Shown one piece after another: positions 24,653-32,246 of a DNA stretch of 37,521 nucleotides. Source of the DNA: an uncultured bacterium (GTDB taxonomy: Bacteria; Cyanobacteriota; Vampirovibrionia; Gastranaerophilales; Gastranaerophilaceae). The notes under the pieces were generated by a model that was given only the letters and a program-made list of their open reading frames with translations, was not told the DNA's origin and did no database searches. The stretch lies in assembly GCA_949291445.1 (NCBI GenBank), contig CASEVT010000067.1, forward strand, positions 1 to 37,521. The letters are read 5' to 3'. How positions within the stretch are numbered: the first letter of the stretch is position 1; the number at the start of each line of letters is the position of its first letter. The position numbers and the translations under genes are program-made.

Positions 24653-25571
24653 TTTACCAATAGTTATTACAACAGGTGATTACAACGGTATTGGACCGGA
24701 AATAATAACAAAAGCACTAACAAAAATACCGCAAAAGGCTGATAAAATCATAATAGCAGGCGATAAAAGGCTGTACCCTCAAAGCATAACTGACAGATAT
24801 AGATTCATAGAAGTACCGATGACAACCGAATTGATTTATGGCAAAGAAACAAAAGAAAGCGGCGAATTTAGCTTTCAATGCCTAAAAAAAGCCTGTGAAC
24901 TTGCAAAGAACAACAAAATATCAGGAATAGTCACCGCACCTGTATCCAAAAATGCATTACACCTTGCCGGTCACAACTTTTCAGGACAAACAGAAGTAAT
25001 TGAAACATTTTTAGCAGAAAATGGACAAAAAGCAGAAATGTTGTTTGTTGCAAAAGACTTTAGAGTCTTACTGTTAACCAGACACATTGCGCTAAAAGAC
25101 GTAAAAATTACCCGAAACCTGATTTTAGAAAAAGTAAAAAGATTAAACACCGTGTTAAAAAGAGATTTTCAAATAGCATCACCTAAACTGGCATTATGCG
25201 CACTAAACCCGCATGCAGGCGAGAACGGGATACTTGGCAAAGAAGAGATAACAGAAATCAAACCTGCAATTAAAGAGCTTAAAGAAAGAGGAATAGATAT
25301 TACCGACCCAATGCCTGCGGATACACTTTTTGTGAGTGCGGCGAGGGCAATTCTTGAAAATAAGCTGCAACAATATGATTGTTACATTGCTTGCTATCAT
25401 GATCAAGGTTTAATCCCTATGAAAGTACTGGCGATGGATGCAGCCGTAAACATGACAATAGGATTGAATATAATAAGAACCTCACCCGCGCACGGAACGG
25501 CATACGACATTGCAGGGCAAAATATTGCAGATGAATCAAGTATGTCAGCAGCAATCAGCCATTTTATTTAA
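24642..25571 (+). CDS. pdxA: PdxA-family 4-phosphate dehydrogenase (PdxA or PdxA2)
   Basis: A 309-residue enzyme. The family oxidises and decarboxylates 4-phosphohydroxy-L-threonine (vitamin B6 route) or, as PdxA2, D-threonate 4-phosphate. Metal ligands are present in LTRHIAL, LNPHAGENG and CYHDQGL, and TSPAHGTAYDIAG closes the NAD site. The usual substrate-binding GHTE reads GQTE (115-118), so the active site histidine is replaced by Gln. That change, and coupling to a DUF1537 kinase, favours a PdxA2-like catabolic role over B6 synthesis, but neither is proved. The ATG at 24642 is chosen; a TTG nine bases upstream is also in frame. It overlaps the kinase gene by 11 nt. Confidence 0.9.
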   Translation: MKNSLPIVITTGDYNGIGPEIITKALTKIPQKADKIIIAGDKRLYPQSITDRYRFIEVPMTTELIYGKETKESGEFSFQCLKKACELAKNNKISGIVTAPVSKNALHLAGHNFSGQTEVIETFLAENGQKAEMLFVAKDFRVLLLTRHIALKDVKITRNLILEKVKRLNTVLKRDFQIASPKLALCALNPHAGENGILGKEEITEIKPAIKELKERGIDITDPMPADTLFVSAARAILENKLQQYDCYIACYHDQGLIPMKVLAMDAAVNMTIGLNIIRTSPAHGTAYDIAGQNIADESSMSAAISHFI

Positions 25572-25582
25572 ATTATCCGGCG

Positions 25583-25616
25583 CAAACAAAAACCCGGCGA
25601 TAAACTGAGCGCCGGG
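25583..25616 (-). terminator. Rho-independent terminator for the minus-strand TPR gene
   Basis: Read on the minus strand: CCCGGCG, a 10-nt loop, CGCCGGG, then TTTTTGTTTG. The 7-bp all-GC stem and the following T-run point left, away from the TPR gene at 25726. On the plus strand there is no T-run, so pdxA termination here is less certain. Confidence 0.8.
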
Positions 25617-25725
25617 AAATAGCTGGATCGTGTCTGGGTAATTAAATGTTATATATAATTAATACCCTAAATATCACCTTTAGGATATTACCCACCTGTA
25701 CTATATTACCCATTAAACGGTAAAC
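25617..25725. other. Short AT-rich stretch with several inverted repeats
   Basis: Between the terminator and the TPR stop codon lie a hairpin CCTAAA-7 nt-TTTAGG (25666-25684), extended by AATA/TATT, and a scatter of GGGTAAT/ATTACCC copies in both orientations. No reading frame. It forms the 3' untranslated part of the TPR transcript and may fold. Confidence 0.4.
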
Positions 25726-26349
25726 TTATTTAGACATAAGTTCTTCGTAAAAAGTCAAAGCTTCACGGGCACGTTTTTCATTCTTAAGCATTTTATATGT
25801 ATAAGCTATATTGTAGTAAAAAGTAGGTTCTTGAGAATTGTATTTAATTGCATTAGCAAAATAGTATCTGGCGAGCCGGTAATTTTTTTTCTTCAAATAG
25901 CAGCAACCCAGATTGTAATACGCATATGAAAAATCCTCTTTGTACTTAATCGCTTTTCGGTAACTATCCATAGCAAGGTTAATATTTCCGTTTTCAAAAT
26001 GGATATTACCAAGATTATAATATGCCTTATAAAACTTAGAATCCGCTAAAAGAGAACGTTGAAGATACAAAAAAGCATCCATACTCTTATTGTTATCTAA
26101 AGCAATATTGGACATCAGCAACCAATCTTCAGCATTTTTCTCGGCATCAGGAATTTTAGAAAGAATATCCATACAGCTTGAAAGATTATTAGTGTTGTAA
26201 TACAACCTCATTTGCTCACGCAAATCAGTCAAACTACTCTGTTTAATATCTTCCTTAATATCTGTATTCAAAACACTCGGCTTCTGCTCACACCATGCCG
26301 GAACACAAATCAACGAAATAACTATCAATACATAAACTAATCTATACAT
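25726..26349 (-). CDS. Exported tetratricopeptide-repeat protein, 207 residues
   Basis: The start at 26349 gives MYRLVYVLIVISLICVPAWC, a signal peptide, with CVPAWC-EQK near its end; cleavage after the Trp-Cys or a loose lipobox is possible. Three to four TPR units follow, the clearest being YKAYYNLGNIHFENGNINLAMDSY and FSYAYYNLGCCYLKKKNYRLARYYF. TPR domains bind partner proteins; here the partner would be periplasmic. The promoter TTGTTA-17-TATAAT ends 6 nt before this ATG, so the mRNA appears leaderless, which also fixes the start (an upstream in-frame codon at 26409 would lie before the promoter). A good terminator follows, making it a single-gene unit. Confidence 0.88.
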   Translation of the reverse strand: MYRLVYVLIVISLICVPAWCEQKPSVLNTDIKEDIKQSSLTDLREQMRLYYNTNNLSSCMDILSKIPDAEKNAEDWLLMSNIALDNNKSMDAFLYLQRSLLADSKFYKAYYNLGNIHFENGNINLAMDSYRKAIKYKEDFSYAYYNLGCCYLKKKNYRLARYYFANAIKYNSQEPTFYYNIAYTYKMLKNEKRAREALTFYEELMSK

Positions 26350-26355
26350 AACAAG

Positions 26356-26384
26356 ATTATAAGCTAATAAATAAGATTTAACAA
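26356..26384 (-). promoter_or_regulatory. Promoter of the TPR gene, predicted leaderless start
   Basis: On the minus strand TTGTTA (26379-26384), 17 nt, TATAAT (26356-26361), then 6 nt and the ATG at 26349. Same geometry as the acsD promoter. Confidence 0.7.
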
Positions 26385-26509
26385 ATAAACAGTTAAATAG
26401 ACTCACCAAATAAAACGAAGTGTAAAAAAATATTAAAATTAAAATTGATTTAGCAAATTAAATACTTATATTGTTTTTTATAAATATAAGCAATAAGAAA
26501 AATCGTGAT

Positions 26510-26680
26510 ATGGCAAAAGAGAAGGAAAATAGCTTTTACAACATATTGGAAGCTAATTTTACGGCATTCAATCTGGCAGTTAAGGCTAAGCAGATCAAAA
26601 GTGAATACAACCTTAAGTCTAAGATAAATGCGCTAATGTGTTTTATCAACAGTTCTAATGCAAGCATGGTAAATTCATAA
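26510..26680 (+). CDS. Possible small protein, 56 residues
   Basis: Frame MAKEKENSFYNILEANFTAFNLAVKAKQIKSEYNLKSK... ending NASMVNS. Composition is that of an amphipathic helical protein. An in-frame ATG at 26471 would add 13 residues in very AT-rich DNA and seems less likely. No ribosome site is visible and no family is recognised, so this is a tentative gene. It is divergent from the TPR gene. Confidence 0.4.
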   Translation: MAKEKENSFYNILEANFTAFNLAVKAKQIKSEYNLKSKINALMCFINSSNASMVNS

Positions 26681-26857
26681 CTTGACAGTTTCTGTTTCAA
26701 ATAAACAAATTAGTGAGAAACAAGGTAACTGTGAAATTAAGGGACTAAAGCACAAAAGAAGGCAAACAAGGTTAAACTGACGGAACAAAAGTTCCGAGGA
26801 TGGTTTTGCAAAAAAGCTATAAACAACGTAAATTTATGGCAATACACCAACAGCTAA
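26681..26857. other. 177-bp gap with pairing potential, possible structured RNA
   Basis: No reading frame of note. Inverted repeats are ACAGTT/AACTGT (outer) enclosing TGTTTC/GAAACA at about 26685-26732, and a compact hairpin CGGAAC-AAAA-GTTCCG near 26780-26795. A TTGACA lies at 26683-26688. GC content is higher than in neighbouring gaps. I could not match it to 6S, SRP, RNase P or tmRNA landmarks. Confidence 0.3.
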
Positions 26858-28099
26858 CTAAAAGTAAAAGCCATCCGCTTTCATGCGCTCAATAACTTCT
26901 CTGAGCTTGTCATCCTCAGCGACAGCAGAAATTCTAAACCAGCCCTCACCACTATCGCCGAAAGCATTACCCGGAACAGCAACTACACCGGACTTTTCCA
27001 ACAAATCATCGGTAAACTGTTTTGAAGAATTATATCTGTTCGGAATAGGCAACCACAAATAAAAAGTTGCAGAAGGAACTTTACAGTCAGGTATATCCCA
27101 CCCCAAAGTTCTTAAACCGTCAACAAGAATCATTTGCTTAATTTTAAAAGATTCACAAGCACTACTAATATACTCATCACCCTGAACAGAGTTTAAAACC
27201 TGAGCACCTGCATACTGAACAGCCTTAAAAAGACCAGTATCAATGGTAGATTTAAGTTTACCAAAAGCCTTTACTGCCTGAGCATTGCCGCATACCCACC
27301 CTAACCGCCAACCGGTCATTGCATAGGGCTTTGAAAAACTGTAGAATTCAACAGCAACATCCTTTGCACCTTCAACCTCCAATACACTATGAGGAAGATT
27401 GCTCGCGTCAAAATACATATCACAATATGCAGCATCGCTGATGAGACAGATTCGTTTTTCACGACAAAAATCCACGACTTTTTTCAAATATTCAATATTG
27501 CAAACAACTCCCAACGGATTACTGGGATAATTGATAATAAGAGCCTTAACCCTTCTTTGATCATACCCTTTTTGAGCAAGCTCATCCCAAACGCTATAAA
27601 AATCGGGCATATAATTATTATCAGAAGAAAGCTCAACAGGATATGCAAGTCCTCCGCTAACCTTAACCATTTCTTTATAAGTAGCATATCCGGGATCCGG
27701 AATAAGGATTATATCCTTGGTTTTAGGATCGTCAGAGGGATTACAAAGGGCACGGGCGAAATTTGCCAGCCCCTCTTTAGAACCGATAAGCGAAAAAATT
27801 TCACTACTTGGGTCCAAATCGACCCCAAACCGATTTTTCATTCGTTTAGCCACAGCCTCAAGAAAAAACGATTCTCCCTTAGGTGACGAATATGTATTTA
27901 TCTGCGGTATGGAAAAAGACTCTTTCAACTTGTCAATAACGAACTGAGGTGGCGGTTGAACCGGAGCACCCATAGACAACATAATGGGAGCTCTGCCTTT
28001 AGCTTCTAATTCGGATTTAAGCTCAGCAACACGCTGTTTAATCTGAAACATAATATAAGTTTCTAAATTTTGAACGTAATTATTAAAGAGTTCCTTCAC
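26858..28099 (-). CDS. dapL: Class I/II aminotransferase, LL-diaminopimelate aminotransferase-like
   Basis: A 413-residue PLP enzyme. The PLP lysine is K257 in YSFSKPYAMTGWRLGW; INYPSNPLG carries the ring-contacting Asn region, and the C-terminal RISAV holds the carboxylate-binding Arg. The text SLIGSKEGLANFARAL and LIPDPGYATYKEMV is characteristic of LL-DAP aminotransferases, which make LL-diaminopimelate for lysine and peptidoglycan in cyanobacteria and plants. A related aspartate- or alanine-type aminotransferase cannot be excluded. The GTG start follows AAGGAGG, which lies within the last codons of folE2, and begins on the base before the folE2 stop codon (no gap), so the two are coupled. 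Confidence 0.8.
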   Translation of the reverse strand: MKELFNNYVQNLETYIMFQIKQRVAELKSELEAKGRAPIMLSMGAPVQPPPQFVIDKLKESFSIPQINTYSSPKGESFFLEAVAKRMKNRFGVDLDPSSEIFSLIGSKEGLANFARALCNPSDDPKTKDIILIPDPGYATYKEMVKVSGGLAYPVELSSDNNYMPDFYSVWDELAQKGYDQRRVKALIINYPSNPLGVVCNIEYLKKVVDFCREKRICLISDAAYCDMYFDASNLPHSVLEVEGAKDVAVEFYSFSKPYAMTGWRLGWVCGNAQAVKAFGKLKSTIDTGLFKAVQYAGAQVLNSVQGDEYISSACESFKIKQMILVDGLRTLGWDIPDCKVPSATFYLWLPIPNRYNSSKQFTDDLLEKSGVVAVPGNAFGDSGEGWFRISAVAEDDKLREVIERMKADGFYF

Positions 28100-28897
28100 T
28101 TATCCTCCTTTTGCTTCAAGCTGATATGCCCAAGCCTCATGATTGTGAATACTTTCAATAGACTCAACTTCCACTTCATAGTATTTAATAATCGGATTAT
28201 TTCTAAACATAATAACAATATCCCGAAGTACATCCTCAACGAATTTTGGATTGTCGTAAGCCGCCTCGGTGACGAATTTTTCATCCTCACGTTTTAATAT
28301 AGAATACAACTCACAAGAAGCATTTTTTTCAATATCCCTAATCAAATCTTCAAGCCAAATGTGAGAAGAATCATCATAACTGACAATCACCTTAATCAAA
28401 GCACGTTGATTATGAGCGGAATAAGAAGAGATCTCTTTAGAACAAGGGCATAAAGTAGTAACAGGAACCCTGACCCCGAGAAAAAACTTATATTCTTGAT
28501 CGGTAAGCATGCCCTCAAAAGAACAGTCATAAGCCAATAAAGATTTTTGTTTAGAAACAGGTGCCGTCTTTTCGATAAAATACTTGAAAGAGAATTTAAC
28601 CTCAGCCGCCTTAGCATCTAAACGTTCTTTTACAGCCTCAAGACACCCTCTGATATCGACACCGAGAAGTTCTTTTTCTCGCCACTCGTTAAGAATCTCC
28701 ATAAAACGGGACATATGAGTACCCTTATAAGAGCTATCCAAAGAAGCAGAGATTTTAACTCTGGCAGAAACAACCTGATTTTCAGCATTTTTACGCTGAA
28801 TAATCAAAGGGAGGTCAACATTTTTGATGCCGACTTTTTGAATCTCAATGCCCCTTTTATCAAAAAGGTTTTGTACATCTCTTAAGTGACTTTTCAT
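28100..28897 (-). CDS. folE2: GTP cyclohydrolase FolE2 (type IB)
   Basis: A 265-residue tunnelling-fold protein that converts GTP to 7,8-dihydroneopterin triphosphate, the entry to folate (and queuosine) synthesis. VPVTTLCPCSKEIS holds the catalytic Cys150, SAHNQRALI the zinc-site His, and SYKGTHMSRFMEIL and ESIHNHEAWAYQ are further family blocks. FolE2 works with Mn, Fe or Zn and often serves when zinc is scarce. It is the middle gene of a three-gene minus-strand operon: the tandem-repeat protein gene ends 2 nt before it and the dapL-like GTG follows its stop directly. No own ribosome site is clear. Confidence 0.95.
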   Translation of the reverse strand: MKSHLRDVQNLFDKRGIEIQKVGIKNVDLPLIIQRKNAENQVVSARVKISASLDSSYKGTHMSRFMEILNEWREKELLGVDIRGCLEAVKERLDAKAAEVKFSFKYFIEKTAPVSKQKSLLAYDCSFEGMLTDQEYKFFLGVRVPVTTLCPCSKEISSYSAHNQRALIKVIVSYDDSSHIWLEDLIRDIEKNASCELYSILKREDEKFVTEAAYDNPKFVEDVLRDIVIMFRNNPIIKYYEVEVESIESIHNHEAWAYQLEAKGG

Positions 28898-28899
28898 AG

Positions 28900-29229
28900 C
28901 TATTGTTGATTATCCGCATCAATAGAATTCTGTTCAAGAGACAAAAGCAACTTAAGTGCAGCCATGCGTTGCATTTTAGGAGGCGCAAGCCTTAGCATTT
29001 CAATTGCCTTAATCATGACAGGATCATTGTCATACCAGCGATTACCCTTACCCTGATACTTGGTAATAGTTTCATAAAGCCTTTCAATAACATCGGCAGC
29101 AACTTGTTCCTGCAACTTAAGAATATAATCCGCAGCCTCCGCACGAGTATCACTGGGCTGCAATCTTAACAATTCAAGTGCCTCTTTTAAAATCGGATCC
29201 TTATCATACCAACGTCTAGCTTCACTCAT
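28900..29229 (-). CDS. Uncharacterised protein built from two RWYDxDP repeats, 109 residues
   Basis: The protein is an internal duplication: residues 6-42 and 64-100 align without gaps (RWYDKDPILKEALELLRL against RWYDNDPVMIKAIEMLRL, both followed by P...R..AA...L..LEQ). Each unit should form two or three helices; a linker with a coiled-coil look joins them. I do not recognise a family. GAGG lies 8 nt before the ATG. It is the first gene of the operon with folE2 and the dapL-like gene, spaced 2 nt from folE2. Soluble, no cysteine, no signal peptide. A binding or regulatory role is a guess. Confidence 0.8.
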   Translation of the reverse strand: MSEARRWYDKDPILKEALELLRLQPSDTRAEAADYILKLQEQVAADVIERLYETITKYQGKGNRWYDNDPVMIKAIEMLRLAPPKMQRMAALKLLLSLEQNSIDADNQQ

Positions 29230-29257
29230 TAACGTATCCTCTCATCATTACTGAACA

Positions 29258-29299
29258 ATTATAAACGGATTCAATTTTATTGTCCAATTTGTTTATAAT
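29258..29299. promoter_or_regulatory. Interlocked divergent promoters between the folE2 operon and gltD-like gene
   Basis: Minus strand: TTGGAC (29282-29287), 18 nt, TATAAT (29258-29263). Plus strand: TTCAAT (29270-29275), 18 nt, TATAAT (29294-29299). Each -35 box lies within the other promoter's spacer, so polymerase can probably occupy only one at a time. Confidence 0.5.
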
Positions 29300-29342
29300 A
29301 TAATTAAACACACAAAGAAATATCATGGAGTATAAGTAAATT

Positions 29343-30722
29343 ATGGAGAAGATTGAAAGACAGCACCCGAAAGAGCAAGATCCCAACATCAGAAGAACAA
29401 ATTTTGATGCGGTAGAAGAGAATTTAACAGACGAACAGGCAAAACTGGAAGCCTCAAGATGCTTGCACTGCAAAAATGCAAAATGCGTAAAAGGATGTCC
29501 TGTAAACATCCAGATTCCGGACTTTATTGCAGCAATAAAAGAAGGTAACTTGGAAAAAGCTGGGGACATAATAAGACAAACAAGCATGCTCCCGTCAGTA
29601 TGCGGAAGAGTATGTCCGCAGGAGCGCCAATGTGAAGGCAATTGCATACTCGGAATAAAAGGTAAACCTGTCGCAATCGGTGCGCTCGAAAGATATGTCG
29701 GCGATAAAACAAATGCAAAAATGAATCAAATAAAACCTTGCGGCAAGAAAGTTGCAATAGTAGGTTCAGGTTGCGCAGGAATCACAGCAGCCGCAGATTT
29801 GAGACAACTTGGATACGACGTAACAGTCTTTGAAGCACTGCATAAACTCGGCGGAGTTTTAAGATACGGTATACCTCCTTTCAGACTTCCAAGAACAGTT
29901 TTGGACAGAGAATTGACATCATTAAAAAATATCGGTGTCAAATTCCATACCAACGTAATTGTGGGAAAATCCATTACACTAAACCAACTTAAACAAGAGG
30001 GTTACGATGCAATCTTCTTGTGCTCCGGCGCAGGCTTACCTAAAATGCTCGGAATCCCCGGAGAAAACTTGAACGGTGTTTACAGTGCCAATGAATTTTT
30101 AACAAGAGTTAACCTGATGCAAGCAAATAGAGAAGACACCCCCACACCGCTTAAGACAGGAGTAAAAGCTGCAATAATAGGTGGCGGAAACGTTGCCATG
30201 GATGCGGCAAGAACAGCTGTAAGAGTAGGATATAAAGAAGTTTATATCTTATACAGAAGAACGGAAGCGGAATTGCCTGCAAGACTAGAAGAAATCAGAC
30301 ACGCAAAAGAAGAAGGTATCATATTCAAACTTCTGCATGCACCTGTTGAAATATATAACAAAGACGGATACGTAAACGGAATGAAATTTGAAATAATGGA
30401 ACTTGGTGAGCCTGACGAAAGCGGCAGACGCCGTCCGGTCGGAACTGGTAAATATGTTGATGTTGACGTAGATACAGTCATCGTAGCACTCGGAACAGGT
30501 CCAAATCCTATTATCCAAAAATCAGCGGAACACGAAGGGCTTGACTTGGAAACTAACAACAAAGGCTACATAATCGTTGATGCAGAAACAGGAAAAACAT
30601 CAATCCCCGGAGTGTTTGCCGGTGGTGACGTTGCGCCTGTCGGAGAATCCAACGCTATTAACGCAATGGGTGCAGGAAAACGGGCTGCAAAAGCTATTGA
30701 TGAGTACTTAAAATCACTTTAA
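29343..30722 (+). CDS. gltD: GltD-type NADPH-dependent flavoprotein (glutamate synthase small subunit-like)
   Basis: A 459-residue electron-transfer flavoprotein. Two N-terminal 4Fe-4S motifs (CLHCKNAKCVKGCP; CGRVCPQERQCEGNC) are followed by the FAD site VAIVGSGCAGITAAADLRQLGYDVTVFE, the GVLRYGIPPFRLP block, the NADPH site AAIIGGGNVAMDAARTAVRVG, and the C-terminal FAD loop GVFAGGDVAPVGESNAINAMGAG. In glutamate synthase it passes electrons from NADPH to the large subunit. No gltB neighbour is seen. The same architecture occurs as NfnB and as stand-alone reductases, but no NfnA-like gene is adjacent. GGAG lies 13 nt before the ATG, and a strong terminator follows. Confidence 0.9.
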   Translation: MEKIERQHPKEQDPNIRRTNFDAVEENLTDEQAKLEASRCLHCKNAKCVKGCPVNIQIPDFIAAIKEGNLEKAGDIIRQTSMLPSVCGRVCPQERQCEGNCILGIKGKPVAIGALERYVGDKTNAKMNQIKPCGKKVAIVGSGCAGITAAADLRQLGYDVTVFEALHKLGGVLRYGIPPFRLPRTVLDRELTSLKNIGVKFHTNVIVGKSITLNQLKQEGYDAIFLCSGAGLPKMLGIPGENLNGVYSANEFLTRVNLMQANREDTPTPLKTGVKAAIIGGGNVAMDAARTAVRVGYKEVYILYRRTEAELPARLEEIRHAKEEGIIFKLLHAPVEIYNKDGYVNGMKFEIMELGEPDESGRRRPVGTGKYVDVDVDTVIVALGTGPNPIIQKSAEHEGLDLETNNKGYIIVDAETGKTSIPGVFAGGDVAPVGESNAINAMGAGKRAAKAIDEYLKSL

Positions 30723-30755
30723 TACTCAACGAAAAATAACTTAACCCAAAATTAT

Positions 30756-30789
30756 AACAAGAGGCCGGATATCCGACCTCTTGTTTTTT
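30756..30789 (+). terminator. Strong Rho-independent terminator after the gltD-like gene
   Basis: AACAAGAGG and CCTCTTGTT pair perfectly around an inner CGGATATCCG palindrome, followed by TTTTTT. It ends at the stop codon of the convergent outer-membrane factor gene, so its T-run overlaps that coding end. Confidence 0.92.
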
Positions 30790-32164
30790 AGATGTGTTCA
30801 ACAATTTTATATAAATCTTGACCGCCAACAGCCTTATAAAGTCCAATAGAGCTAATCAAACAATTAATCTTGCTAACGACCTCATCTTTTTGAGTTAACA
30901 ATTGACGCTGTTTTGCGTATAAAAGTTCAAGATCCGAAGCCGCACCAATCTTTTGTTTCTTATCGACAAGCTCATATACTTGATTTTCATACCTTAAACG
31001 TTCATCACAATCTTTGTAATTTTTTTGAGCATTATTGCTGGCACTAAGTGCATCATTCAATTCTTGAAATGAAGTCAAAATAGTCTTTTCATAGACTTGA
31101 AAAGCCTCATCATACTCAAGTTTTCTCAACTTCATTACATTCCATTTTCTGGCTCCGTCAAAAATATCCAACTGAGGCAAAATTCCCGCAGCAGCCATTT
31201 GAGCAGGAGAACTGAATAATTTATTAAACTGGTAAGCATTGAAACCTAGTTGCCCCCAAAGCACAAATTTCGGCAAAAAATCACGCTTGGCAGCCTTTAC
31301 ATTGTACCCCACACGTTTAATATTAGATTCAGCGCTCAAAAAATCCGGACGCTGGGTAATAACGTCTGAATCAAAATGATTTGGCAGATTATCTAACAAC
31401 TGCAAATCATCATACTCAGCATGACGAATTTCAGCCGCAGGCTCATTTGATAGATAAACCCTCAACTGATTTTCAACAACATCACGTTTATCAATCAAAT
31501 TGTTCAACTCTTCCTGAAAATAAGTTAACGCTTTTTGTTCATTCAATACCTCATTCTTAGAACATAGCCCGTTATCAAATTTAATCTGAGTTTTCTTCAC
31601 AATAGTTTTTTGCAAATCCAATACTTGAGTTTGAATATCAATAAGCTTATCCAAACGAATAAAATTAAAATAATCAGCAGCAAACGACGATGTCAAAGCA
31701 ATATAACTTGCTCTTTCATCCTGTTTAACCATATCAAGTTGTTTTTCAATGCTTTTAGTACGAAAGCGATTAACACCCCAAATATCAATTTCATAGCTCA
31801 TAGTGAGCGGCAATTGCAATTCACTTTGCTTAAAATCTTTTATCTGTAAATTTCCAAAATACAAATCACTAGACTTGAAATTTCTGTTCAAATATCCGTC
31901 AAAAGAAAGATGAGGAAGTTCATTAGCAAAAGACAACTTCACAAGTCTTTCACCCTCTTTAACTTTCAAAGTTGCAATTTTTAAATCATGGTTCTTCTCA
32001 TAAACAGTTCTTAAATACTCTGACAATAAAGGGTCATTATATCTATCCCACCATTCAAGATTTAAATATACCTTATTATTGACAGACGGCTCATTTTTAT
32101 TTGCCGCACAAGCAATTTGCGCAACAAAAACCAACAATATTAATGTTATTAATAATTTTTTCAT
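30788..32164 (-). CDS. TolC/OprM-type outer-membrane efflux protein
   Basis: A 458-residue outer-membrane factor. The start at 32164 gives a signal peptide (MKKLLITLILLVFVAQIACA); GGAAG lies 7 nt upstream. The frame stays open another 69 codons but runs through the operator and the marR start. WWDRYNDPLLSEYLRTVYEKNHDLKIATLKVKEGERLV is the usual first periplasmic helix; a second copy of the fold (RPDFLSAESNIKRVGYNVKAAKRDFLPKFVLWG) follows, as expected from the internal duplication of TolC proteins. The Cys at the end of the signal does not fit a good lipobox, so signal peptidase I cleavage is more likely. It is divergent from marR-emrA-emrB and completes a tripartite pump. Confidence 0.92.
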   Translation of the reverse strand: MKKLLITLILLVFVAQIACAANKNEPSVNNKVYLNLEWWDRYNDPLLSEYLRTVYEKNHDLKIATLKVKEGERLVKLSFANELPHLSFDGYLNRNFKSSDLYFGNLQIKDFKQSELQLPLTMSYEIDIWGVNRFRTKSIEKQLDMVKQDERASYIALTSSFAADYFNFIRLDKLIDIQTQVLDLQKTIVKKTQIKFDNGLCSKNEVLNEQKALTYFQEELNNLIDKRDVVENQLRVYLSNEPAAEIRHAEYDDLQLLDNLPNHFDSDVITQRPDFLSAESNIKRVGYNVKAAKRDFLPKFVLWGQLGFNAYQFNKLFSSPAQMAAAGILPQLDIFDGARKWNVMKLRKLEYDEAFQVYEKTILTSFQELNDALSASNNAQKNYKDCDERLRYENQVYELVDKKQKIGAASDLELLYAKQRQLLTQKDEVVSKINCLISSIGLYKAVGGQDLYKIVEHI

Positions 32165-32184
32165 TTCGGCACTTCCATTATTTT

Positions 32185-32212
32185 TTCTTGTGTTATTATA
32201 ATAACACAAGAA
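32185..32212. promoter_or_regulatory. Perfect 28-bp palindromic operator over divergent promoters
   Basis: The half-site TTCTTGTGTTATTA is followed at once by its exact inverse complement. Its centre contains a TATAAT on each strand (plus 32197-32202; minus 32195-32200), so both -10 boxes lie inside the palindrome. It lies 34 nt before the marR ATG and 20 nt before the outer-membrane gene ATG. MarR dimers bind such palindromes; occupation should silence both directions. Binding by this MarR is inferred from position. Confidence 0.85.
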
Positions 32213-32246
32213 GAATTTATAACAAGAATTTTTTAAGGAAGTACAC

